Source of the DNA: Flavobacteriales bacterium
Lineage (GTDB): Bacteria; Bacteroidota; Bacteroidia; UBA10329
Direction of reading: 5' to 3'
NCBI GenBank assembly: GCA_020635535.1
Contig: JACJZP010000005.1
Span: forward strand, 1 to 64,000
DNA: 64,000 nt
Shown here in pieces: positions 1 to 8,347 of the stretch. The position numbers and the translations under genes are program-made. The notes under the pieces are model-generated. The model made no database searches, was not told the DNA's origin, and saw only the letters and a program-made list of their open reading frames with translations. Positions within the stretch are counted from its first letter, which is position 1; every line of letters starts with the position of its first letter.

Positions 1-1
1 C

Positions 2-1501
2 GATATTGTTCGCCTGACGGAGATTAAGATCAAGCGTATTTCCAAGTTCGATAGCAATAAAGCCGATGAGAATATTGCGGCTTTGGAGGGCAAGATCGCT
101 GATGTGAAACACGACCTTGCCAACCTTATTGACTACGCCATTGCGTACTACAAGAACCTGAAAGACAAGTACGGTGCTGGTCGCGAACGGCAAACGGAGA
201 TCCGCCAGTTCGATACCATCCAGGCAGCACGGGTGGCGGTTGCCAACGAGAAGCTGTACATCAATCGCGAAGAGGGCTTCATCGGTACGGGCATGCGCAA
301 GGACGAATACGTGTGCGATTGCTCTGATATTGACGACATCATCGTTTTCATGCGCAATGGTTTCATGAAGGTGGTGAAGGTTGATAGCAAGGTTTTCGTG
401 GGCAAGGATATCATCCATGCTGCCGTGTTCCGCAAGAACGACAAGCGCACCATATATAATATGGTATATCGCGATGGCCCGCGCGGCAATTATTTTGTGA
501 AACGATTCCCCGTCACTTCCATCACGAGAGATAAAGATTACGACCTAACGGCAGGAACTGAGAACAGCGTTGTGGAATGGTTCACGGCCAACCCGAACGG
601 AGAAGCGGAGGTGATTGCCGTACACGTGCGGCCGAAACCGAAATTGAAGAAACTGAAGTTCGATTTCGACTTCGCGGAGCAGGCAATCAAAGGCCGTGCG
701 GCCAAAGGGAACATGTTCTCGAAAAATCCGCTCAAGAAGATCGAGTTCAAAGAGAAAGGACTTTCCACCCTCGGTGCGCGCAAGATCTGGTTCGATGATA
801 CCGTGCAGCGATTGAATGCGGAGGGCAGAGGGGAACTGTTGGGCGAATTCTCGCCAGAGGATAAGATCCTGACCATCAACCAGGCAGGCGAGTACAAACT
901 GCTTGGTTTCGACCTCAGCACGCAGTTTGATGACGACATGATCCTGATCGAGAAGTGGAATCCTGAGAAGCCGCTGACGGTCGTGTATTTCGACACGAAG
1001 AAGAAGCTTTACATGATCAAGCGGTTCTTGGTGGAGAAATCGACCAAACCCGTTGAGTTTGTTCCTGAAGGAGAAGAATTTCAACTGGAATTGGTCGCAT
1101 CAGATTGGAAGCCACGCTTGCAGATCAATTTCCGCAAGAAAGCGGGCGAGGAAGAAGCGCAATCCGAAGAGATCAACGTGGAAGAGTTCATTGCCGTGAA
1201 AGGCGTGAAGGCCAAAGGCAACATCCTCACCAAAGAAACCGTGAACACCATCGATCAACTGGAGCCGATTCCTTTTGAGCCGCCAGTAACTGAGAAGGTT
1301 GAAGCCGATTCATCTGATGATGATTCTGAAGGCGATTCTGAGGCATCCGAACAAGAGGTTGTAGCAGACGAAAAATCTCCAACGATTGAGCTGGACGTGG
1401 AAGCTCCGAATGAGGAAGAGGCGTCTCAGCCAAAAGAGGAAAAGCCGAAACCATCACCACCTAAGAGTGGGTTGGGAGATGGTCAGCTTGGGTTGTTCTA
1501 A
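2..1501 (+). CDS. parC: DNA topoisomerase IV subunit A, 5'-truncated
   Basis: C-terminal 499 residues of a type IIA topoisomerase A subunit; the frame is open from base 2, so the start, winged helix and catalytic tyrosine lie outside the window. The first residues (RLTEIKIKRISKFD) are the coiled-coil region after the breakage-reunion domain in Bacteroidota ParC, followed by the GAGRERQTEI segment that leads into the C-terminal DNA-wrapping region. ParC works with ParE to decatenate daughter chromosomes. The last ~85 residues are low complexity, rich in Asp/Glu then Lys/Pro, ending GQLGLF. No canonical GyrA box is obvious, which favours ParC over GyrA. Its stop codon overlaps the stop of the convergent gene by four bases, and no terminator is seen between them. 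Confidence 0.9.
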   Translation, partial: DIVRLTEIKIKRISKFDSNKADENIAALEGKIADVKHDLANLIDYAIAYYKNLKDKYGAGRERQTEIRQFDTIQAARVAVANEKLYINREEGFIGTGMRKDEYVCDCSDIDDIIVFMRNGFMKVVKVDSKVFVGKDIIHAAVFRKNDKRTIYNMVYRDGPRGNYFVKRFPVTSITRDKDYDLTAGTENSVVEWFTANPNGEAEVIAVHVRPKPKLKKLKFDFDFAEQAIKGRAAKGNMFSKNPLKKIEFKEKGLSTLGARKIWFDDTVQRLNAEGRGELLGEFSPEDKILTINQAGEYKLLGFDLSTQFDDDMILIEKWNPEKPLTVVYFDTKKKLYMIKRFLVEKSTKPVEFVPEGEEFQLELVASDWKPRLQINFRKKAGEEEAQSEEINVEEFIAVKGVKAKGNILTKETVNTIDQLEPIPFEPPVTEKVEADSSDDDSEGDSEASEQEVVADEKSPTIELDVEAPNEEEASQPKEEKPKPSPPKSGLGDGQLGLF

Positions 1502-2121
1502 TTCCTAAGAACACGGATTTTCTTGCCGCTTACGTTCAGAAAGTAGATTCCAGATTCCAGATCGGAAACATCGATCACTCTCGCACCAGCAGGAACGGAT
1601 TTGACCATTTGGCCCGTTAAATTCAAAAGCACTGCTGCCTCCTTCAACGGTTCATTGAAGTTCAGTTGCTCTTCCACTGGATTTGGGAAAAACAGCGTTT
1701 CATTCGGTTCCATCCCATCAATCCCAACAGTGGTTGACACCGTGAATTGCAATTGGTCATTGTCGTCAGGAACAATTCCTGGACTGCATCCAGGTCCACC
1801 GAAACCACTTGAAAGGGTCATATTGAACGTATAATTACCAGCTTGGAGTTGCCCAATTTGATAGATGTCGGTGGCGTTGCAGATGTATGTCAACATTCCT
1901 AAGCAGTGATGTGCGTATGCGGTGATGGTAGTGCCATTTACTCCAGCTCCCTGATTATCCACTTCGCAGCCGCCACTGCTGAATTCCAAGTTCACATGAA
2001 TTTCTATATCATCGGTCTCCGTTGGGTAAGGAGGAACCACGTTAATGCCAGTAATAATTCCTTGAGCACAAAGCTGTAGTGATATGCAGGAAGAGAGGAA
2101 TGAAAAGAATAAGGCTTTCAC
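1498..2121 (-). CDS. Secreted T9SS type A sorting-domain protein
   Basis: 207-residue secreted protein of unknown function. An N-terminal signal peptide ends near LCAQ, a beta-rich cysteine-containing middle part follows, and a T9SS type A sorting domain starts at FFPNPVEEQL (about residue 143) and ends in GIYFLNV...KKIRVLRN. Such proteins cross the inner membrane by Sec and the outer membrane by T9SS. The middle region matches no family I recognise; its size suggests a single beta-sandwich domain. It lies downstream of the UbiA-like gene on the same strand with a 44-base gap. Function is open; export by T9SS is well supported. Confidence 0.85.
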   Translation of the reverse strand: MKALFFSFLSSCISLQLCAQGIITGINVVPPYPTETDDIEIHVNLEFSSGGCEVDNQGAGVNGTTITAYAHHCLGMLTYICNATDIYQIGQLQAGNYTFNMTLSSGFGGPGCSPGIVPDDNDQLQFTVSTTVGIDGMEPNETLFFPNPVEEQLNFNEPLKEAAVLLNLTGQMVKSVPAGARVIDVSDLESGIYFLNVSGKKIRVLRN

Positions 2122-2165
2122 GGTTTTGGCTTTTTTCTCTAGACGCGGTAGGACTTAAGCCGTTG

Positions 2166-3020
2166 TCAACTGGTTAAAAATATGCTTGCAAACAGCAACA
2201 TCATTGTTCCCTCTATCCAAAAAGAGCAATACATGTCATTTCGGTTGGGATTGGCAAAAGCCACAGCAACCATGGTTATAATGGTGCATATTGCGTAGCC
2301 AATGAACATTTGGCTTTGAGTTCCGATCCTTAACCAAACCAGAAATATGAAAATGGCAAGTAACACCTCAGCTAGCATGATGGAGCGTTTCCATCCGATG
2401 GTAGAAGGAATGGTGCGTATGCCTTTCTTGGCATCATTGACCAGATCGCGGATGTCGAATGGTATAGTGATGGCCAATATGAAAATGGCGCGTTCTGTGG
2501 CCAGCCACCAGCTTTTAATATCGGTAAGTTGCTGCAGACCTTCAATATCTACCGCAGGCAGAATAACAGTCATGCCGGTCCAGACGGCAGCTATGAGAAA
2601 GATTTTCCACAGCCCGATCTCGCGCACTCGTATGGTCTGCGTTTTCAGCTTCATAATAGGCATGGTGTAAACAAGCGCCACAATTGTGAGCGGAATCATA
2701 AAAAGCCAAATGGTGTTGTTCAAGAACCAGATACAAACGGCAGCCATGATCAGACCAAGAACCAAGGTTCCTTTCATTAATGGTTCGTGGTTCATGCACC
2801 AGTGGTGACGTTCGGAGTGAGTGCCCATTTCGCGCAGCTCGTCCAAACCCACCAACATGTTCAGGTTGTAAATGACCAACGTACTGCCAACTGTGAAGAA
2901 GAAAAGTGCGGCATTCCACCAGTTGCCAGTGAGTTCGAACCAAGTAAGTAGGCCAAGAACAGCCGCGCAGAGCGCAACCCACCAGCTACCGAAAACGAAA
3001 TAGTTAAAGACGGTTTTCAC
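2166..3020 (-). CDS. UbiA-like prenyltransferase family membrane protein
   Basis: 284 residues with about eight hydrophobic segments. The second aspartate-rich motif of UbiA prenyltransferases is present (DIRDLVND, about residue 190), followed by GIRTIPSTIGWKRS as in UbiA-like enzymes that act on polyprenyl or aromatic substrates. The first motif, usually NDxxDxxxD, is degenerate: YNLNMLVGLDEL keeps one Asp. The family transfers prenyl chains within the inner membrane, but the substrate here cannot be inferred and the degenerate motif could mean altered chemistry. The start is GTG at 3018-3020, inside a pair of overlapping inverted repeats. The gene is not next to menaquinone or heme-O genes. 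Confidence 0.7.
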   Translation of the reverse strand: MKTVFNYFVFGSWWVALCAAVLGLLTWFELTGNWWNAALFFFTVGSTLVIYNLNMLVGLDELREMGTHSERHHWCMNHEPLMKGTLVLGLIMAAVCIWFLNNTIWLFMIPLTIVALVYTMPIMKLKTQTIRVREIGLWKIFLIAAVWTGMTVILPAVDIEGLQQLTDIKSWWLATERAIFILAITIPFDIRDLVNDAKKGIRTIPSTIGWKRSIMLAEVLLAIFIFLVWLRIGTQSQMFIGYAICTIITMVAVAFANPNRNDMYCSFWIEGTMMLLFASIFLTS

Positions 3021-3039
3021 GTACCGTGAAAGTACGGTA
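3015..3039. repeat. Two interleaved inverted repeats over the UbiA-like start codon
   Basis: TTTCACG (3015-3021) pairs with CGTGAAA (3025-3031), and TACCGT (3022-3027) pairs with ACGGTA (3034-3039). The two hairpins share bases and cannot form together. The first includes the GTG start of the UbiA-like gene. They could act as a translational switch or as a protein operator, or be chance. Confidence 0.4.
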
Positions 3040-3050
3040 ACAAAACAGTT

Positions 3051-4055
3051 TTACCGGCTTTGGAGCATCGGGCTGGTTGCCACCGCAACCCCTATTCCAA
3101 CGCCCATGCCGCCAATTGCACCAACAGTAAAAGCAAGGATTTTTCGGCCTTTTGCCGATTGGATGTAACCATCCATGTATGCTTCCGATTCGAGAAGGGA
3201 AGGGTCAATATTGAGTTTTTTGCTTGGCTTGAAATTGTTGCGGGCTGCCAATGCAATAACACCGATTGCCGGTGGGATGGGTGCATAGAACAGATCGAGA
3301 AAGTAGGTAAAGAGCAATCCCGATACAAGACCGGTACTTGCACCGATGTACACATCGCTGAAACTGTGCTTGCGGCCGTCCTGTCTTCCTTTTATGTACA
3401 ACCGCATTTCTTCTACACCGTACTCCTTTTCGAATTCACCATCAGCCAAAAGACCAAGTGTGTCGGCATTGTACACCACTTCTTCGGTGCCATCGGCTCT
3501 CAGAATAGAGAACACCAACTGACGGGCAACCCGTTTGGTGTACCGATTTCTGACCTTACCTTTCTTCTCTTCGTAGATTGTTTCCACGAGATTGGCCTGA
3601 AAAGTTGAATCGAATACAAGCTGCTGCTCCAACGTTCTTATGTCGGCCTCTTCTCGACTTTTCCACCGCTCAAACTCAGCGGGGTCCGATTCAGGGTTGT
3701 TCAGTTTTTCGGCTCGTTCTTTAAGATTCGCCTTGCGCTTTTCAATCAACTGAAGCAGTCTTTGCTTTTTGTTCTCTGCTTTTGCGGCAATGGATTCCTG
3801 CCTGGCTTTCCAAGCATCGGTTTGACGCATGGCGTCTTCTTTCAGCTTCAGTTTTTCCAGCTGAGCCTCCATTTTTTCTTTCTGGGTCGATGACTGATAA
3901 AGCACATCCGTGTAATCGTAATACACCACGGTGGCCTTCAGGTTTCTGATCTTACCGTTGGTGAGCAGCAGACTGTCCTGCGCCAATAAAGAACCGCCAA
4001 AGAGCAGGAAAAGGATAATCAGTGAAATATGCTTATTGGCCGATGCTCCGATCAT
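3051..4055 (-). CDS. Secreted/envelope protein with coiled coil and membrane segments
   Basis: 334 residues, function unknown. The signal peptide (ISLIILFLLFGGSLLAQ) is followed by a beta-type segment with LLLTNGKIRNLKATVV, a charged Glu/Lys/Arg-rich coiled coil (about residues 55-150), a second beta segment, and two hydrophobic glycine-rich helices near residues 240-265 and 305-330. This start (ATG 4053-4055) is chosen over the upstream TTG at 4062-4064 because that TTG lies inside a perfect -7 promoter octamer. The protein may sit in the envelope with the coiled coil in the periplasm. No family is recognised. Confidence 0.75.
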   Translation of the reverse strand: MIGASANKHISLIILFLLFGGSLLAQDSLLLTNGKIRNLKATVVYYDYTDVLYQSSTQKEKMEAQLEKLKLKEDAMRQTDAWKARQESIAAKAENKKQRLLQLIEKRKANLKERAEKLNNPESDPAEFERWKSREEADIRTLEQQLVFDSTFQANLVETIYEEKKGKVRNRYTKRVARQLVFSILRADGTEEVVYNADTLGLLADGEFEKEYGVEEMRLYIKGRQDGRKHSFSDVYIGASTGLVSGLLFTYFLDLFYAPIPPAIGVIALAARNNFKPSKKLNIDPSLLESEAYMDGYIQSAKGRKILAFTVGAIGGMGVGIGVAVATSPMLQSR

Positions 4056-4061
4056 AGCTCC

Positions 4062-4069
4062 CAAATATA
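4062..4069 (-). promoter_or_regulatory. -7 promoter box for gene at 3051-4055
   Basis: On the minus strand the octamer TATATTTG matches the Bacteroidota -7 consensus TAnnTTTG exactly. Only six bases separate it from the ATG at 4055, so the transcript would be leaderless or nearly so. No clear -33 TTG is present. Confidence 0.45.
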
Positions 4070-4168
4070 TCCAATTGCCTTAGCGATGCGGAAATGCCCA
4101 TTTGGAAATTATACAGTAACCTGTGCATAAAATGAACATATCCCAAATCACTGAAATGAATGCTTAGG

Positions 4169-4176
4169 TAAATTTG
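4169..4176 (+). promoter_or_regulatory. -7 promoter box for gcvP
   Basis: TAAATTTG matches TAnnTTTG and ends 19 bases before the gcvP ATG. The -33 TTG is not obvious. Confidence 0.45.
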
Positions 4177-4195
4177 CGCACTTCATACCACATTC

Positions 4196-7084
4196 ATGAA
4201 TCAAGACATTTTTGTTGACCGCCACATTGGCCCGCGCGAGGCCGATATTCCTGAAATGCTTAGCACCATAGGTGTTTCGAGCATTGAAGAACTCATTGCC
4301 AAGACCATTCCTGCTTCCATCCGAATGAAGAAGGATCTTGATCTGCCTTCTGCCATGACAGAGGTGGAGTATGCAGACCATATTCGGGCTATTGCAGACA
4401 AGAACAAGGTTTTCCGTTCCTACATCGGTCTCGGGTATTACGATTGTGTGGTGCCGAATGTCATTAAGCGCAATGTGTTGGAGAATCCGGGTTGGTACAC
4501 GGCCTATACGCCTTATCAGGCGGAGATTGCGCAAGGAAGATTGGAGGCATTGCTCAATTTCCAGACGATGGTGAGCGACCTTACTGGTTTGCCAATTGCA
4601 AATGCATCGTTATTGGATGAGGCCACAGCGGCTGCCGAAGCTATGATCATGCTGTTCAATTCGCGTTCGCGCGATGCGGTGAAACGAGGTGTGAACAAGT
4701 TCTTTGTTTCTGCTGATTGTTTCCCGCAGACCATCGACCTGCTGCATACGCGTTCAGAGCCTTTGGGAATAGAGTTGACCATTGGAGGCCATGATGAGAT
4801 TCGCCTTACCGATGAGTATTTCGGAGCCTTACTACAGTACCCTTCCGTAAACGGATATGTGAAAGACCTGAAGCCTTTTGTTGATCGAGCGCATGAAGTA
4901 GGAGCTTCCGTTGCTGTTGCAGCCGACCTGATGAGTTTGGTTTTACTTAAAAGTCCTGGAAGCTGGGGTGCGGATGTTGTAGTTGGAAATACACAGCGAT
5001 TTGGCGTGCCATTGGGTTATGGTGGTCCGCATGCGGCATTCTTTGCTACTAAGGACGATTTCAAACGTCACATTCCAGGAAGGATCATCGGTGTTTCGCT
5101 TGACTCTCAAGGAAATCCAGCACTCAGAATGGCGCTGCAAACACGAGAGCAGCACATCAAGCGCGACAGAGCCACATCAAACATCTGCACAGCGCAGGCA
5201 CTTCTTGCCATCATGGCAAGTATGTATGCGGTCTATCACGGACCAAAGGGTTTGAAGGATATTGCTACCAACATCCATCGTAAAACGGCCACATTGGCCG
5301 CTAAACTGCAACTGTTGGGATTTGAGCTTAAATCTGAGGTTTATTTCGATACCATCAAGGTGGTTCCACCAGCTGGAGTTACGGTAACTGAAGTAAAGGA
5401 GAAGGCTGAGAAGGAAGGTGTGAACTTCCGATACATTGAGAACCGTGCAATCGGAATCAGTTTGGATGAACGGACAAACGTGGGAGATCTGCAGAAGATC
5501 TTGGAAGTGTTTGCGAGTGTGGCAGAAAAGGACCCAGTTTATGTGAAGAGCGAGGAGTTGGCCCAAGAAAGCACGGTTCTGAGTAAGGATCTGCTTCGCG
5601 AAGATGATTATCTCACACATAAGGTGTTCAACTCATATCACTCAGAAACGGAGATGATGCGATATATCAAGCGATTGGAGAATAAGGACATTTCGCTTGT
5701 TCATTCTATGATCTCTCTTGGTTCATGCACCATGAAATTGAATGCAGCGAGCGAACTCTATCCTATTAGCATGGCAGAGTTTGCCAACATTCATCCATTC
5801 GTTCCTCTATATCAGACCAAGGGTTACCAGATCGTATTCAACGAATTGGAGAAAGCACTTTGCGAGATAACGGGTTTTGAAGCGGTTTCATTCCAGCCCA
5901 ATTCAGGTGCACAGGGTGAATATGCAGGTTTGATGGTGATCGATCATTACCACAAGAGTAGAGGAGATGAGCATAGAGATGTTGCCTTGATTCCTTCTTC
6001 AGCTCACGGAACCAATCCAGCGAGCGCTGTTATGGCCGGCATGAAGGTGGTTGTGGTTAAATGCGATGACAACGGAAACATTGATGTTGATGATCTGCGT
6101 GCCAAAGCGGAAGAGTATGCGACCAACCTTTCTTGTTTGATGGTAACTTATCCCTCAACCCATGGGGTTTTCGAGGAGTCTATTCAGGAAGTTACGCGCA
6201 TCATACATGAAAATGGAGGTCAAGTATACATGGATGGAGCTAACATGAATGCACAGGTTGGTCTTACCAATCCTGGTCTTATTGGTGCTGACGTTTGCCA
6301 TTTGAACCTTCACAAAACTTTTGCCATCCCACATGGTGGAGGTGGTCCTGGAATGGGGCCTATAGGTGTTGCCAAACATCTGGTTCCATTCCTTCCGGGG
6401 CACGCGGTGGTAAATCTTGGAGGTTCACAGCCAATATCTGCAGTCTCTGCTGCGCCTTGGGGTAGCGCACTTATCCTTCTTATTTCTTACGGATATATCA
6501 AGATGCTTGGTGCATCTGGCCTTAAACGCAGTACCGAACTTGCCATACTGAACGCCAACTACCTTAAGGCTAAACTTTGTGAGAATTACGATGTGCTTTA
6601 CACTGGCAAGCAGGGAACTGTGGCTCACGAAATGATACTTGATTGCCGAGATTTCAAGCGTACTTCAGGTGTGGAAGTGGCCGACATTGCCAAGCGATTG
6701 ATGGACTATGGTTATCATGCGCCAACCGTTTCTTTCCCAGTGGCAGGTACGCTGATGGTGGAGCCGACCGAAAGCGAATCGAAAGAAGAATTGGACCGAT
6801 TTGTTGAGGCCATGGTGTCCATCAGAGAAGAGATCAAGGAGATTGAGAACGGAACGGCAGATGCAGAAGACAATTTGCTTCTCAATGCACCGCATACATC
6901 CAGAATGGTAGTTACAGACAATTGGAATCATGCGTATTCGCGAGAAAAAGCAGCCTTCCCATTATCGTTTGTAGCCGATGCCAAGGTGTGGCCGGCTGTT
7001 GGTCGTGTGGATAACGCCCGTGGCGACAGAAATCTGATCTGTACGTGCCCAACAACAGAAGAGTACGAGACGCAACTAGCGTAA
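4196..7084 (+). CDS. gcvP: Glycine dehydrogenase (aminomethyl-transferring), P protein
   Basis: Full-length 962-residue P protein of the glycine cleavage system. It decarboxylates glycine with pyridoxal phosphate and passes the aminomethyl group to lipoyl-GcvH. It opens with FVDRHIGPREADIPEML as in homologues and has the two PLP-transferase-like halves. The PLP lysine is K707 in NLHKTF, followed by AIPHGGGGPGMGPIGV; SLGSCTMKLNA lies at the start of the second half. The length agrees with the usual ~950-960 residues. The gene stands alone, since gcvT and gcvH are not in the window, and it has its own promoter box and a strong terminator. Confidence 0.97.
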   Translation: MNQDIFVDRHIGPREADIPEMLSTIGVSSIEELIAKTIPASIRMKKDLDLPSAMTEVEYADHIRAIADKNKVFRSYIGLGYYDCVVPNVIKRNVLENPGWYTAYTPYQAEIAQGRLEALLNFQTMVSDLTGLPIANASLLDEATAAAEAMIMLFNSRSRDAVKRGVNKFFVSADCFPQTIDLLHTRSEPLGIELTIGGHDEIRLTDEYFGALLQYPSVNGYVKDLKPFVDRAHEVGASVAVAADLMSLVLLKSPGSWGADVVVGNTQRFGVPLGYGGPHAAFFATKDDFKRHIPGRIIGVSLDSQGNPALRMALQTREQHIKRDRATSNICTAQALLAIMASMYAVYHGPKGLKDIATNIHRKTATLAAKLQLLGFELKSEVYFDTIKVVPPAGVTVTEVKEKAEKEGVNFRYIENRAIGISLDERTNVGDLQKILEVFASVAEKDPVYVKSEELAQESTVLSKDLLREDDYLTHKVFNSYHSETEMMRYIKRLENKDISLVHSMISLGSCTMKLNAASELYPISMAEFANIHPFVPLYQTKGYQIVFNELEKALCEITGFEAVSFQPNSGAQGEYAGLMVIDHYHKSRGDEHRDVALIPSSAHGTNPASAVMAGMKVVVVKCDDNGNIDVDDLRAKAEEYATNLSCLMVTYPSTHGVFEESIQEVTRIIHENGGQVYMDGANMNAQVGLTNPGLIGADVCHLNLHKTFAIPHGGGGPGMGPIGVAKHLVPFLPGHAVVNLGGSQPISAVSAAPWGSALILLISYGYIKMLGASGLKRSTELAILNANYLKAKLCENYDVLYTGKQGTVAHEMILDCRDFKRTSGVEVADIAKRLMDYGYHAPTVSFPVAGTLMVEPTESESKEELDRFVEAMVSIREEIKEIENGTADAEDNLLLNAPHTSRMVVTDNWNHAYSREKAAFPLSFVADAKVWPAVGRVDNARGDRNLICTCPTTEEYETQLA

Positions 7085-7105
7085 TTTCTTGTAACAAACA
7101 GTGAT

Positions 7106-7140
7106 CAAAGGGAGGTCTTGCGGCCTCCCTTTGTCTTTTT
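7106..7140 (+). terminator. Intrinsic terminator after gcvP
   Basis: Ten-base stem CAAAGGGAGG/CCTCCCTTTG (7106-7115 with 7124-7133), eight-base loop, then TCTTTTT. It lies 21 bases after the gcvP stop. Confidence 0.85.
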
Positions 7141-7237
7141 AGAGGCAAATCAGCGTTTGATTGGCTCTTTAAATTGATTTTTTCAGTTGCTATGCTGAAA
7201 TTGGTGTCGCCAAAATGAAAAACTAACTAAACGCCAT

Positions 7238-8242
7238 ATGAAAAACCTGTACCTGACTTTTATTGCTCTTGCTTTTTCCGGAATTGCTTTCTCGCAGAAT
7301 GACACACTACTGTGGGAAGATTTCGAAGCAGAAACCATCGATTACATATTGAATGATTATCCCAATGGAGACCCGAATTACCATCCTAATTATTTGAATT
7401 TCGATGTGGATGGGGTTCCAGACGGAAGTGGAAGCGACAGACCTGACGAGTGGTTTCTGTCATTCGGCTTTGCAGATGTGGACAGTACTAATACAGTGCT
7501 TGCCAGTAATTCATGGCTGCAAGGAGAGGTTGATGGAGCAGAGAATTGGCTCATCACTCCACGCATTTTCATTCAAGACAATCAAGCAACACTTTATTGG
7601 AAATCCGCTCCGTTCCAATTACCACGCTATTTGGATGGGTATCAGGTACTGGTATCAACAGAAACCAATGTTGAAACAGATTTTACTGACACACTGGCCG
7701 TATTTGCGGAGTTTGATGGTAACCTGACCACCAATTTCGAAGACACATCTACCTACGTGTTCACACCGGGAATCATGCATACGGAATTGGAGTATGATTC
7801 TACAGACGTAACACGCCATGGAGGCGTGCTTCAGCAATGGTCGGCTTCCTTGGCGGACTATGCAGGAGAAAGCATTTTCATCGCGTTCCGTCATAGAAGT
7901 GATGATGATAACCTGATTTCCATTGACGATCTATTGGTTCTTGGAACAGGAACTTTGGGAGTGTCTGAAGCAGAAAGTCTTTCAGATTTCAACGTTTATC
8001 CAAATCCTTCAACTCGAAGCATGCCGTTAACATTGGCTTACAGTCTGAGTTCGGTGTCATCGGTAAGCTATTCCATCACCACATTGGATGGTAAAGAGGT
8101 GTTAACTGGAAACGGACACACTCAATTACCGGGTTCGCACAGAACAGAGTTGGATATTAACCAATTTTCTCCTGGTCATTATCTAGTGTCGCTTACGGTC
8201 AATGATCAGACACTCGTAAAAAGATTTGTGCTCACCGAATAA
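7238..8242 (+). CDS. Secreted T9SS protein, choice-of-anchor-J-like
   Basis: 334-residue secreted protein. The signal peptide ends near IAFSQ. The main domain begins with the ..LWEDFEAET pattern and continues through WLITPRIFI and IFIAFRHRSDDDNLISIDDLLV, typical of the jelly-roll choice-of-anchor-J/MAM-like domains of surface adhesins and cleaved adhesins. A type A sorting domain begins at YPNPSTRSM (about residue 252) and ends GHYLVSLTVN..LVKRFVLTE. It is the first of four consecutive T9SS cargo genes. Binding partner unknown. Confidence 0.85.
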   Translation: MKNLYLTFIALAFSGIAFSQNDTLLWEDFEAETIDYILNDYPNGDPNYHPNYLNFDVDGVPDGSGSDRPDEWFLSFGFADVDSTNTVLASNSWLQGEVDGAENWLITPRIFIQDNQATLYWKSAPFQLPRYLDGYQVLVSTETNVETDFTDTLAVFAEFDGNLTTNFEDTSTYVFTPGIMHTELEYDSTDVTRHGGVLQQWSASLADYAGESIFIAFRHRSDDDNLISIDDLLVLGTGTLGVSEAESLSDFNVYPNPSTRSMPLTLAYSLSSVSSVSYSITTLDGKEVLTGNGHTQLPGSHRTELDINQFSPGHYLVSLTVNDQTLVKRFVLTE

Positions 8243-8347
8243 CTTCGAAAAATGGAAATTGTCTTCTGGCGTTAAGTTCATATTAACTTCATTGTATACA
8301 TTAGCGGCAGAATACACCTAATAACTGTATAACAAACAACTATCAAA

